Part shown: in pieces, positions 57,574 through 64,000 of the stretch
Numbering within the stretch: the stretch's first letter is position 1
How the letters are laid out: every line of letters begins with the position of its first letter
Assembly (NCBI RefSeq): GCF_013408525.1
Contig: NZ_JACBZM010000001.1
Span: 2,170,001-2,234,000 of the forward strand
Length of the DNA stretch: 64,000 nt
Direction of reading: 5' to 3'
From: Nocardioides aromaticivorans
GTDB lineage: Bacteria > Actinomycetota > Actinomycetes > Propionibacteriales > Nocardioidaceae
Position numbers and translations under genes: made by a program
The notes under the pieces: model-generated
What the model was told of the DNA's origin: nothing
Database searches by the model: none
The model's input: the letters and a program-made list of their open reading frames with translations, nothing else

Positions 57574-57921
57574 ATGATGGGCGCACCCGCCCAGGACGCG
57601 TTCGACGCACTGTCCGATCCGACGCGGCGCGAGATCCTGCGCCTGCTCGCGGAGAACGGCGAGATGACCGCGGGCGAGGTCGCCGACAGCGTCTCTGCTG
57701 TCGGCCGTACGGCTGTGTCGAGCCACCTTCGGATCCTGCGTCAGGCGGGGCTGGTGGTCGAGCGCCGCGAGGGGCGCTTCCGTCATCTTTCGCTGGACCC
57801 CGAGGGTCCGGTGCGCGATGCCATGTCCTTCCTGTCGGTGTTGCTCGGTTCAGGTGTTCCGACCGACTCGGCAACAGTCGAGTCGAAGGCGATGAAGGGG
57901 TCCCGGGCGCGTTCTGCGTAG
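57574..57921 (+). CDS. ArsR-family regulator of the nitrile/amide cluster
   Basis: A 115-residue winged-helix protein: DAFDALSDPTRREILRLLAE, GEMTAGEVADSV, AVSSHLRILRQAGLVVERRE and GRFRHLSLDPEG. There is no metal-binding Cys pair, so it is probably not a metal sensor. Known: the low-molecular-mass nitrile hydratase cluster of Rhodococcus rhodochrous J1 has an ArsR/CadC-like repressor (NhlD) and an AmiC-like partner (NhlC); here the same two types lie together. The likely operator is the TGTCAA/TTGACA repeat found here and at the amidase promoter. Confidence 0.85.
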   Translation: MMGAPAQDAFDALSDPTRREILRLLAENGEMTAGEVADSVSAVGRTAVSSHLRILRQAGLVVERREGRFRHLSLDPEGPVRDAMSFLSVLLGSGVPTDSATVESKAMKGSRARSA

Positions 57922-57947
57922 CGATCCGGGCTTGGGGGTGACGGTCC

Positions 57948-59375
57948 TTGGGCGAGGTGCTCATCACGGCGACGCGCGAGCTGCGCCATTCGCCGTTCGA
58001 GGTCTTCAACCTCTTCGGCTCGGGCTGCGGGGGTAGCTGGCTCTTCGACGCCCGGTGTGACGTCGTGCGGACGGGTGTCCCTGTGGGCATCCGGTTGCCG
58101 TCGGACGGTCTCTCCACCGGTTCAGTCGACATCCTGGGCCGGTTCGGCCGAGTGGTCCCGGGGCGGCTCGTCGAGATCGTCCACGACCAGCCCTGGTCAG
58201 GTCGCCTCAAGATCTTGATCCGTCCCGGTCCCGACGGAGGTTCACTGGTGTCCGTCACCGGCGACGTGGACCAGAAGGGCATGGACTGGTTGCTGCGCCG
58301 GCGGGGCTGGCCGATGCCGTCGCATGTGGATGCCGGCGTCCATCGCATCGGTCTGCTCACCAGCAAGTCGGGACCGGGCGCTGTGTTCAGCGTGGCTTCC
58401 GAGTACATGGCGGAGCTGGCCGTCGAGGAGATCAACGCTGATGGAGGTCTCGACGGACGTCCGGTGGAGCTGGTCGTCGGCGATGACGAGACGAATGCCG
58501 ATCAGGCTGCGCGGGAGGCTCGACGGCTGATCGCCGCTGGATGTCGATCGATCGTTGCGAGCGTCACGAGCGCCAGCTTCGGCTCGGCGGTCGATGCGCT
58601 CAGCGGAACCGGTCGTCCCGTGATCCACTCCTTGCTGAACGAGGGCGGCGCGGGTGCGGGTGATGTGCTGCGCTGGGGAGAGCGTCCCTTCGACCAGGTT
58701 CGTGCGGCGGCCTCGACGGTCATGAACAGCGCTGCCGGCAAGCGGTGGTACATGATCGGCAACGACTACCGCTGGGCGCACGGTGCCCATCTCGCTGGCG
58801 AGCGGGCACTGGCGGAGGTGGGTGCCACGATCGTGGGGAACCAGTTCGTGCCGCTCGGTACCGAGGACTTCGAGTCCACCTTGGCGGGCATCGAGCGGAG
58901 CGGTGCGGACTGTGTGCTCTCGACTCTGGTGGGAGCGGACGAGGTCGCCTTCGAGCGGCAGACGTGGGACCAGGGCTTCCGGTCCCGTTGGCAGACGCTG
59001 TCGTTGGTGATGGAGGAGTCCGCGCGGGAGAGGATCGGCGATCAGGCATCACAGGGGATCTGGACGGCCCTGGGCTACTTCGAAGCACTCGACACCCCCG
59101 AGAACATCGAGCTCGTGGGCCGCTACCGCAGTCGGTACGGCGAGCTGGCCCCGCCGCTGTCCTCGCTCTCCGAGTCGGTCTACGAGGCGATCGTGCTCTA
59201 TGCGTCGGCGGTTCGTCAGAGCCGTGGGGACGAGAGCACGGTGACCAACATGTTGCGCCGCAGCCGTGGACGCATGCCTCGGGGTGCGGTCCGGTCCGAG
59301 GGCCCTCACCGCATGCGGCAGGACCTCTACGTTGCCAGGGCCGAGTCCGGCGGGTTCCGCATCCAGAACGGTTGA
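57948..59375 (+). CDS. AmiC-like amide-sensor protein with extra N-terminal domain
   Basis: A 475-residue protein with no signal peptide, hence cytoplasmic. Residues about 130-475 are a periplasmic-binding-protein fold of the AmiC/urea-binding type: RIGLLTSKSGPGAVFSVASE, LAVEEINADGGLDGRPVEL, SIVASVTSASFGSAVDALSG, GKRWYMIGNDYRWAHGAHL, LSSLSESVYEAIVLYASAVR. Residues 1-125 form an added small domain resembling SRPBCC (ELRHSPFEVFNLFGSGCGGS, GSLVSVTGDVDQKGMDWLLR). Known: AmiC and NhlC/NhhC sense amides and regulate transcription through partner proteins. The start is TTG 57948; GTG 57957 is also possible. Confidence 0.75.
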   Translation: MGEVLITATRELRHSPFEVFNLFGSGCGGSWLFDARCDVVRTGVPVGIRLPSDGLSTGSVDILGRFGRVVPGRLVEIVHDQPWSGRLKILIRPGPDGGSLVSVTGDVDQKGMDWLLRRRGWPMPSHVDAGVHRIGLLTSKSGPGAVFSVASEYMAELAVEEINADGGLDGRPVELVVGDDETNADQAAREARRLIAAGCRSIVASVTSASFGSAVDALSGTGRPVIHSLLNEGGAGAGDVLRWGERPFDQVRAAASTVMNSAAGKRWYMIGNDYRWAHGAHLAGERALAEVGATIVGNQFVPLGTEDFESTLAGIERSGADCVLSTLVGADEVAFERQTWDQGFRSRWQTLSLVMEESARERIGDQASQGIWTALGYFEALDTPENIELVGRYRSRYGELAPPLSSLSESVYEAIVLYASAVRQSRGDESTVTNMLRRSRGRMPRGAVRSEGPHRMRQDLYVARAESGGFRIQNG

Positions 59376-59382
59376 GCTTGCA

Positions 59383-60204
59383 GTGCCCGATGAAACCTCC
59401 TGGAACACTGGGGTCTGGGATTCCGCGGTCCGGCGTCTTCGCTCCGAGGCAGGCGCCTCGGTGGCCTTCGGCGGTGCGGTCGAGGGCGAGCGGCTGAGGC
59501 TCGCCTGGATCGACGGGGCCAACGCCGGATCCCTCAGAGGCCTCGAGCTCCAACGCGGACGGGGGCTCGGAGGGCGGGTGTGGGCGGAGCAGCGAGCGAT
59601 GGCCGTCGACGACTACTACGGCACCCAGCGCATCTCCCACGACTACGACCGACAGGTTCGCGCGGAGGGCCTGACAACGATCGCCGCAGCGCCGGTGCGC
59701 GTCGGGCGGTCTGCCCGAGGTGTCCTCTACGTAGGCTTCCGCGCCGCGATCGTGGGCGATCGGACGCTGGACGTCGTCATCAGGGCATCGCGTGCTCTCG
59801 CCCACGAGATCAGTGTCGAGGAGGAGATCCACCGGCAGGTGGAACTGCGGACCGCGGAGCTCAGGCGACGCCACGAGGAGATGGCCGCGCGGGCGCGCCG
59901 GCTCCATGCCGGTCTGGTGGCGATCCGCAGCTCCACCACCGACGACTGCGCGCGCGATGCCGCAACCTTGTTGCTGGAACAGATGGCTGTCGCCGGCGGT
60001 GGGACTGCGCCACTGTTGACGGCCCGCGAAAGGGATGTCCTCGCGCTGGTTGCCACGGGGCTGACCTACGCCGCCGTGGCCGAGCATCTCGGACTGACGG
60101 CCCTCACGGTCAAGTCGTACATGCGCGACGTTCTGTCACGGCTCGGCGTGGGGTCGCGGCACCTGGCGGTGATCGAGGCCAGGCGGTTGGGGCTCGTGCT
60201 GTGA
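59383..60204 (+). CDS. GAF-LuxR-type transcriptional regulator
   Basis: A 273-residue protein from GTG 59383. A GAF-like sensor (about 15-145; LQRGRGLGGRVWAEQRAMAV, TTIAAAPVRVGRSARGVLYV) is followed by a helical linker and a LuxR-type helix-turn-helix at the end (LTARERDVLALVATGLTYAA, VAEHLGLTALTVKSYMRDVL). It lies 7 bases after the AmiC-like gene and so is probably cotranscribed and functionally linked, perhaps as the activator that the sensor controls. Confidence 0.8.
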   Translation: MPDETSWNTGVWDSAVRRLRSEAGASVAFGGAVEGERLRLAWIDGANAGSLRGLELQRGRGLGGRVWAEQRAMAVDDYYGTQRISHDYDRQVRAEGLTTIAAAPVRVGRSARGVLYVGFRAAIVGDRTLDVVIRASRALAHEISVEEEIHRQVELRTAELRRRHEEMAARARRLHAGLVAIRSSTTDDCARDAATLLLEQMAVAGGGTAPLLTARERDVLALVATGLTYAAVAEHLGLTALTVKSYMRDVLSRLGVGSRHLAVIEARRLGLVL

Positions 60205-60219
60205 CGGTCGTCGCGCTCG

Positions 60220-60233
60220 CCCCCCATGGGGGG
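60220..60233. repeat. Short palindrome CCCCCCATGGGGGG
   Basis: A 14-bp perfect palindrome in the 67-base gap before the acyl-CoA synthetase gene. It may be a weak terminator or simply base composition. Confidence 0.3.
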
Positions 60234-60271
60234 GTGTTCGGAGCGGGCTCGGTGGTTGAACCATCTGCCGC

Positions 60272-61984
60272 ATGGAAGCCACTCACGCTCTGCGCTCTGC
60301 GCGCGACCTCCTGATTCGTCACCGTTACGACCGCGCTGCCGCCCTGGAGGACTTTCGCTGGCCCGATGTGGGGTCGTCGTTCAACTTCGTGCACGACTGG
60401 TTCGACACCTATGCGCGTGGCAACGAGCAGCCCGGGCTCGTGATCGTCGAGGAGGACGGCGCGCGGGCGTCGTACACGTTCGGTGAGCTGGTCATGCGTT
60501 CGGAGCAGGTCGCGAACCATCTGTCCGCGCTGGGGGTGCGGGCAGGTGACAGCGTCGTGGTGATGCTCGGCAACCAGGTCGAGCTGTGGGAGTCGATGCT
60601 CGCGCTGATTCGGCTCGGCGCGGTCATCATGCCGACCACGACGGCGGTCGGCCCGGCCGAGCTGGTCGACCGCCTCGCCCGCGGCAACGTCCACGCGGTG
60701 GTCTGCAACGCCGCGGACGCCCCGAAGTTCGACGAGGTCCCCGGCGACTACCTCCGGGTCGCCGTCGGCGAGGCGCCCGAGGGCTGGAGCCCGTACGCCG
60801 CTGCCTTCGCGACCCCGGCCGCCCCCGTCCCGCACCCGGGCAACGCCAGCGACGACCGCCTGCTGCTCTACTTCACCTCCGGTACGACGAGCCGGCCCAA
60901 GCTGGTGGAGCACACCCACACGTCCTACCCGGTCGGGCACCTGTCGACGATGTACTGGCTGGGCCTGCAGCCCGGCGACGTGCACCTCAACATCTCGAGC
61001 CCCGGCTGGGCGAAGCACGCGTGGTCGAACTTCTTCGCCCCGTGGCTGGCCGAGGCGACCGTGTTCGTCTACAACTACGCCCGCTTCGACGCGGCCGCGC
61101 TGCTCGAGCGGATCCGGAGCGAGGGCGTGACGACCTTCTGCGCCCCGCCGACGGTCTGGCGGATGCTCATCAACGCCGACCTCTCCGGCGGCAAGGGCGC
61201 GCTGCGCGAGGCGATCGCCGCCGGCGAGCCGCTCAACCCCGAGGTGATCAGCCAGGTCGAGAAGCACTGGGGCCTGACCATCCGCGACGGGTTCGGCCAG
61301 ACCGAGATGACCGCCGCGATCGCGAACCCGCCGGGCCAGCCGGTGAAGTCGGGCTCGATGGGCCGCCCGCTGCCGGGCGTCCCGGTCGTGCTGGTCGACC
61401 CGCTGGAGGGCACGGTCGTCGACGGCGTCGGGGAGGGCGAGATCTGCCTCGACCTGGCGGTGCGCGACGGCGCCGGGCCGCTCACGCTGATGACCGGGTA
61501 CCAGGGCGACGCTGCGAAGAACGCCGAGGCGATGGCCGGCGGTTTCTACCACACCGGCGACGTCGCGGCCCGTGACGAGGACGGCTACGTCACCTACATC
61601 GGGCGCACCGACGACGTGTTCAAGGCGTCGGACTACAAGGTGAGCCCGTTCGAGCTCGAGTCGGTGCTGATCGAGCACCCCGCCGTCGCCGAGGCGGCCG
61701 TGGTCCCCGCGCCCGACCCGGTGCGGCTCGCGGTCCCGAAGGCGTACGTCGCCCTCGTCGCCGGCCACGAGCCGACGGCGGAGACGGCGGAGTCGATCCT
61801 GCGCTACGCGCGCGAGCACCTGGCGCCGTACCTGCGGGTGCGACGGCTGGAGTTCCACGACCTGCCGAAGACGATCTCGGGCAAGATCCGCCGGGTCGAG
61901 CTGCGCCAGCGCGAGAACGAGGTCGAGGGCAACCGGCCGGCGGGCGAGTTCCGCGACGAGGACTTCCCTGCACTGAAGGGCTGA
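60272..61984 (+). CDS. AMP-forming acyl-CoA synthetase
   Basis: A 570-residue ANL-superfamily ligase. ATP-binding YFTSGTTSRPKLVEH (200-214), IRDGFGQTEMTAAIANPPG, the hinge GRTDDVFKASDYKVSPFELE and the catalytic K538 in TISGKIRR are present. It should activate a short or medium carboxylic acid to its CoA thioester. Known: nitrile/aldoxime clusters such as that of Pseudomonas chlororaphis B23 contain an acyl-CoA synthetase beside amidase and nitrile hydratase. It is probably the step after the amidase. G+C in codon position 3 is noticeably higher here than in the flanking genes. Confidence 0.9.
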   Translation: MEATHALRSARDLLIRHRYDRAAALEDFRWPDVGSSFNFVHDWFDTYARGNEQPGLVIVEEDGARASYTFGELVMRSEQVANHLSALGVRAGDSVVVMLGNQVELWESMLALIRLGAVIMPTTTAVGPAELVDRLARGNVHAVVCNAADAPKFDEVPGDYLRVAVGEAPEGWSPYAAAFATPAAPVPHPGNASDDRLLLYFTSGTTSRPKLVEHTHTSYPVGHLSTMYWLGLQPGDVHLNISSPGWAKHAWSNFFAPWLAEATVFVYNYARFDAAALLERIRSEGVTTFCAPPTVWRMLINADLSGGKGALREAIAAGEPLNPEVISQVEKHWGLTIRDGFGQTEMTAAIANPPGQPVKSGSMGRPLPGVPVVLVDPLEGTVVDGVGEGEICLDLAVRDGAGPLTLMTGYQGDAAKNAEAMAGGFYHTGDVAARDEDGYVTYIGRTDDVFKASDYKVSPFELESVLIEHPAVAEAAVVPAPDPVRLAVPKAYVALVAGHEPTAETAESILRYAREHLAPYLRVRRLEFHDLPKTISGKIRRVELRQRENEVEGNRPAGEFRDEDFPALKG

Positions 61985-62024
61985 TGGCGAGCGATGTTTC
62001 CGGTAACAGCGAGTTCCCGTTTCA

Positions 62025-62048
62025 ATATGTCGCGATCTGTTGACATAT
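62025..62048 (+). promoter_or_regulatory. Operator-like inverted repeat at the amidase promoter
   Basis: ATATGTC (62025-62031), 10 bases, GACATAT (62042-62048). TTGACA at 62040-62045 could serve as -35 and ATTGACAC occurs again at 62055-62062. The half sites match those at the ArsR promoter (57475-57558), so the ArsR protein probably binds here and blocks the amidase/nitrile hydratase operon. Confidence 0.6.
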
Positions 62049-62115
62049 GGACGGATTGACACTTCACTTGGCGTGACGCGGACCACAACCCGCGCATCCG
62101 AGAGAGGAAGGTCGC

Positions 62116-63657
62116 ATGCCGATCGAGAAGCCGACCGTGGCCGCGATGGCCGAGCTCGCCGCTGCCGCAGGCCTGGGGATCGACGACGCCGACATCGTCA
62201 CCTACCAGGCGGTCGCCGACGGACTGCTCGAGTCGTGGAACCGGGTGGAGGAGCTGTACGCCGACCTCGCCCCCAGCGTGCCGGAGCGCACCTGGGTCCG
62301 ACCGGCTGAGGGCCACAACGAGCTCGGTGCCTGGTACGTGCAGACCGACCTCGCCGAGGCGGCCGAGGGGCCGCTCGCGGGTAGGACGGTCGTTATCAAG
62401 GACAATGTCAGCGTCGCCGGCGTTCCGATGATGAACGGTTCGTTGACCGTCGACGGCTACATCCCGGCCGAGGATGCGACGGTGGTCCGACGCCTCCTCG
62501 CCGCCGGGGCGACGATCGCGGGCAAGTCGACGTGTGAGGACCTCTGCTTCTCCGGGGGGTCCCACACGAGCAAGCCCGGTCCCGTGCGCAATCCCTGGGA
62601 CCGGGAGCGGTCGGCCGGCGGCTCATCGAGCGGCAGCGCCGCACTCGTCGCCGGCCGTGAGGTGGACCTGGCGCTCGGTGGCGACCAGGGCGGATCAGTA
62701 CGAATTCCTGCCGCCTTCTGCGGCATCGTGGGCCACAAGCCGACCTTCGGTCTCGTTCCCTACACGGGCGCCTTCCCGATCGAGCAGTCCATCGACCACC
62801 TGGGCCCGATGGCCCGCACCGTCGAGGACGTCGCGACGATGCTCGACGTCATCGTCGGCGTCGACGGTCTCGACCCGCGGCAGCCTGACGCGACGGCGCC
62901 GGCCGACTACGTGCAGGCACTCACCGAGTCGGCCTCAGGTCTGCGCCTCGGCGTCGTCACCGAGGGCTTCCAGCTGGCCAACGCTGATCCCGCAGTCAAC
63001 GAGGCCGTGCGCGCAGCCATTGCGCAGCTGGTGTCCGCAGGGCTCGAGGCCGAGGAGGTCTCGATCCCGTGGCACGCCTACGGACCGGCGATCTGGGATG
63101 TGATCTCGGTCGAGGGAGCGACCTGGCAGATGGTCGACGGCAACGCCTACGGCATGAACTGGAAAGGCTACTACGACCCCGACCTGATCGCACACTACGG
63201 GCGCCGCTGGCGCGAGGACCCCAGCCGGTTTTCGGAGACCGTCAAGCTCGTGATGATGGCCGGTCGGCATGCACTCGACAACGAGTTCGGGCGCCACTAC
63301 GCGATGGCGCGTGGCCTCGAGTCACGCCTCGCGGCGGCGTACGACACAGCCCTCGAGAACTACGACGTGCTGGTGATGCCGACGCTGCCGATTACTGCGA
63401 GCAAGCTCCCGGCCGCTGACGCCGAGCTCGCCGACACCCTCGGCAGGGCCCTCGAGATGCTCGCCAACACCGCGCCGTTCGACGTGACGGGCCACCCGGC
63501 CTGCTCCGTTCCGGCCGGTCTCGCAGATGGACTTCCGGTCGGCCTCATGGTCATCGGCAGGAAGTACGACGACGCCACGGTTCTACGCGTGGCGCACGCA
63601 CTGGAGAACGCGGTCGGTGGGTTCCCGCTGCCGGCCGCCGAGAGGAGAAACGCATGA
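62116..63657 (+). CDS. Amidase (amidase signature family)
   Basis: A 513-residue enzyme hydrolysing amides to acids. The Ser-cisSer-Lys triad is visible: K95 in VVIKDNV, the cis-Ser in RSAGGSSSGSAA (S170/S171) and nucleophile S194 in GGDQGGSVRIP; these positions agree closely with those known for the Rhodococcus rhodochrous J1 amidase (Lys96, Ser171, Ser195). GHKPTFGLVPYTGAFP is the family downstream block. GAGGAAGG lies about 5 bases before the ATG. It is coupled by ATGA to the nitrile hydratase beta gene and takes its amide product. Confidence 0.95.
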   Translation: MPIEKPTVAAMAELAAAAGLGIDDADIVTYQAVADGLLESWNRVEELYADLAPSVPERTWVRPAEGHNELGAWYVQTDLAEAAEGPLAGRTVVIKDNVSVAGVPMMNGSLTVDGYIPAEDATVVRRLLAAGATIAGKSTCEDLCFSGGSHTSKPGPVRNPWDRERSAGGSSSGSAALVAGREVDLALGGDQGGSVRIPAAFCGIVGHKPTFGLVPYTGAFPIEQSIDHLGPMARTVEDVATMLDVIVGVDGLDPRQPDATAPADYVQALTESASGLRLGVVTEGFQLANADPAVNEAVRAAIAQLVSAGLEAEEVSIPWHAYGPAIWDVISVEGATWQMVDGNAYGMNWKGYYDPDLIAHYGRRWREDPSRFSETVKLVMMAGRHALDNEFGRHYAMARGLESRLAAAYDTALENYDVLVMPTLPITASKLPAADAELADTLGRALEMLANTAPFDVTGHPACSVPAGLADGLPVGLMVIGRKYDDATVLRVAHALENAVGGFPLPAAERRNA

Positions 63658-64000
63658 ACGGGGTGTTCGACCTGGGAGGCACCGACGGACTCGGTCCGAT
63701 CGATCCTCCTGCCGAGGAGCCGATCTTCCGCGCGGAGTGGGAGAAGCCGGCGTTCACGATGTTCGCCGCCTGCTTCCGTGCCGGCTGGTTCGGCGTGGAC
63801 CAGTTCCGCTACGGCATCGAGGTGATGGACCCGGCCGTCTATCTCAAGGCGCCGTATTACGAGCACTGGCTCCACACCTTCGAGTACTACGGGATCGGCG
63901 GGGGGCACATCGACGAGGCCGAACTCGACCGGCGTACCCAGTTCTACCTCGACAACCCGGATGCACCGCTGCCCGAGCACGAGCAGAGCCAGGAGCTGAT
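63654..64000 (+). CDS. Nitrile hydratase beta subunit, 3' end outside window
   Basis: The first 115 codons read MNGVFDLGGTDGLGPI, PIFRAEWEKPAFTMFAACFR, AGWFGVDQFRYGIEVMDPAV, YYEHWLHTFEYYGIGGGHI and LDRRTQFYLDNPDAPLPEHE. The DLGGxxGLGPI start, WExxxFTMF and YYEHWLH match nitrile hydratase beta subunits. It hydrates nitriles to amides together with an alpha subunit, expected just past the right edge because beta-alpha order is usual in the low-molecular-mass type. The remaining half of the subunit is not in the window. Confidence 0.9.
   Translation, partial: MNGVFDLGGTDGLGPIDPPAEEPIFRAEWEKPAFTMFAACFRAGWFGVDQFRYGIEVMDPAVYLKAPYYEHWLHTFEYYGIGGGHIDEAELDRRTQFYLDNPDAPLPEHEQSQEL

Noticed and set aside
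57574-57921. ArsR protein as a metal sensor
   Set aside because: No ELCVC-type or other Cys/His metal site is visible and the context is nitrile/amide metabolism.

Overview
This is a high-G+C actinobacterial window. Codon use, many ATGA/GTGA start-stop overlaps and gene content (fdx-fused FprB-type reductase, pyruvate carboxylase, AmiC/ArsR-regulated nitrile hydratase cluster) suggest a Nocardioides-like or Rhodococcus-like member of the Actinomycetota. The genus is inference. No tRNA, rRNA, CRISPR array, transposase or integrase is visible.

Region A (1 to about 21,400) looks like part of a plasmid-like or integrative element. It carries a DUF932 phage/plasmid-type gene (cut by the left edge), a ParB-N protein, a ribbon-helix-helix ParB-like protein, an SSB-like protein, DUF4192, a DprA-like protein, two tandem stand-alone DnaA domain IV proteins, a secreted thermonuclease-like protein, a degenerate M48-like membrane protein and many small orphan genes. 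Inside it is a small defence-like patch: an Mrr-type nuclease (3430-4554), an Abi-like HEPN protein (8831-9565) and a two-gene unit of a ParS/MbcA-like protein plus a large PD-(D/E)xK protein (9694-11701), divergent from a probably leaderless XRE regulator. A bipartite motif, TGATCG-N19-C.T.GG, lies at four places ahead of small element genes with identical spacing. A second composite motif, a DnaA-box-like CTGTGGAWARC followed by GTGTCGG, occurs three times. Several genes here are frameshifted or truncated.

Region B (about 21,700 to 38,400) is a catabolic cluster: aldehyde dehydrogenase, SDR, PuuD-like class I amidotransferase, cytochrome P450, [3Fe-4S]-type ferredoxin and FAD ferredoxin reductase in one tightly packed operon, then a Zn-alcohol dehydrogenase and hotdog-fold protein on the other strand, an fdx-fused ferredoxin-NADP reductase, a glutamine-synthetase-like gamma-glutamylamide synthetase, and PucR-like and HxlR-like regulators. 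A paralogous pair of unrecognised proteins (21733-22548 and 36215-36892) flanks it. The content fits oxidation of an amine, possibly a secondary amine handled through gamma-glutamylation as in mor/ipu/atd pathways.

Region C (37,099 to 43,250) has an MHS-family MFS transporter, a secreted metallo-beta-lactamase-like protein and a four-gene envelope operon containing a cupredoxin-like lipoprotein and a polytopic membrane protein.

Region D (43,266 to 56,709) has pyruvate carboxylase, alanine dehydrogenase, an APC permease, NDH-2, then an ADH-ALDH-amidotransferase-class III aminotransferase-MBL operon. Together these could oxidise an amino-alcohol or amine, pass nitrogen to pyruvate, and recycle alanine through alanine dehydrogenase.

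Region E (56,771 to the right edge) is a nitrile/amide pathway: carboxylate transporter, ArsR regulator, AmiC-like sensor with an extra N-terminal domain, GAF-LuxR regulator, acyl-CoA synthetase, amidase signature enzyme and the start of nitrile hydratase beta. Near-identical TGTCAA/TTGACA inverted repeats at the ArsR and amidase promoters suggest one shared operator.
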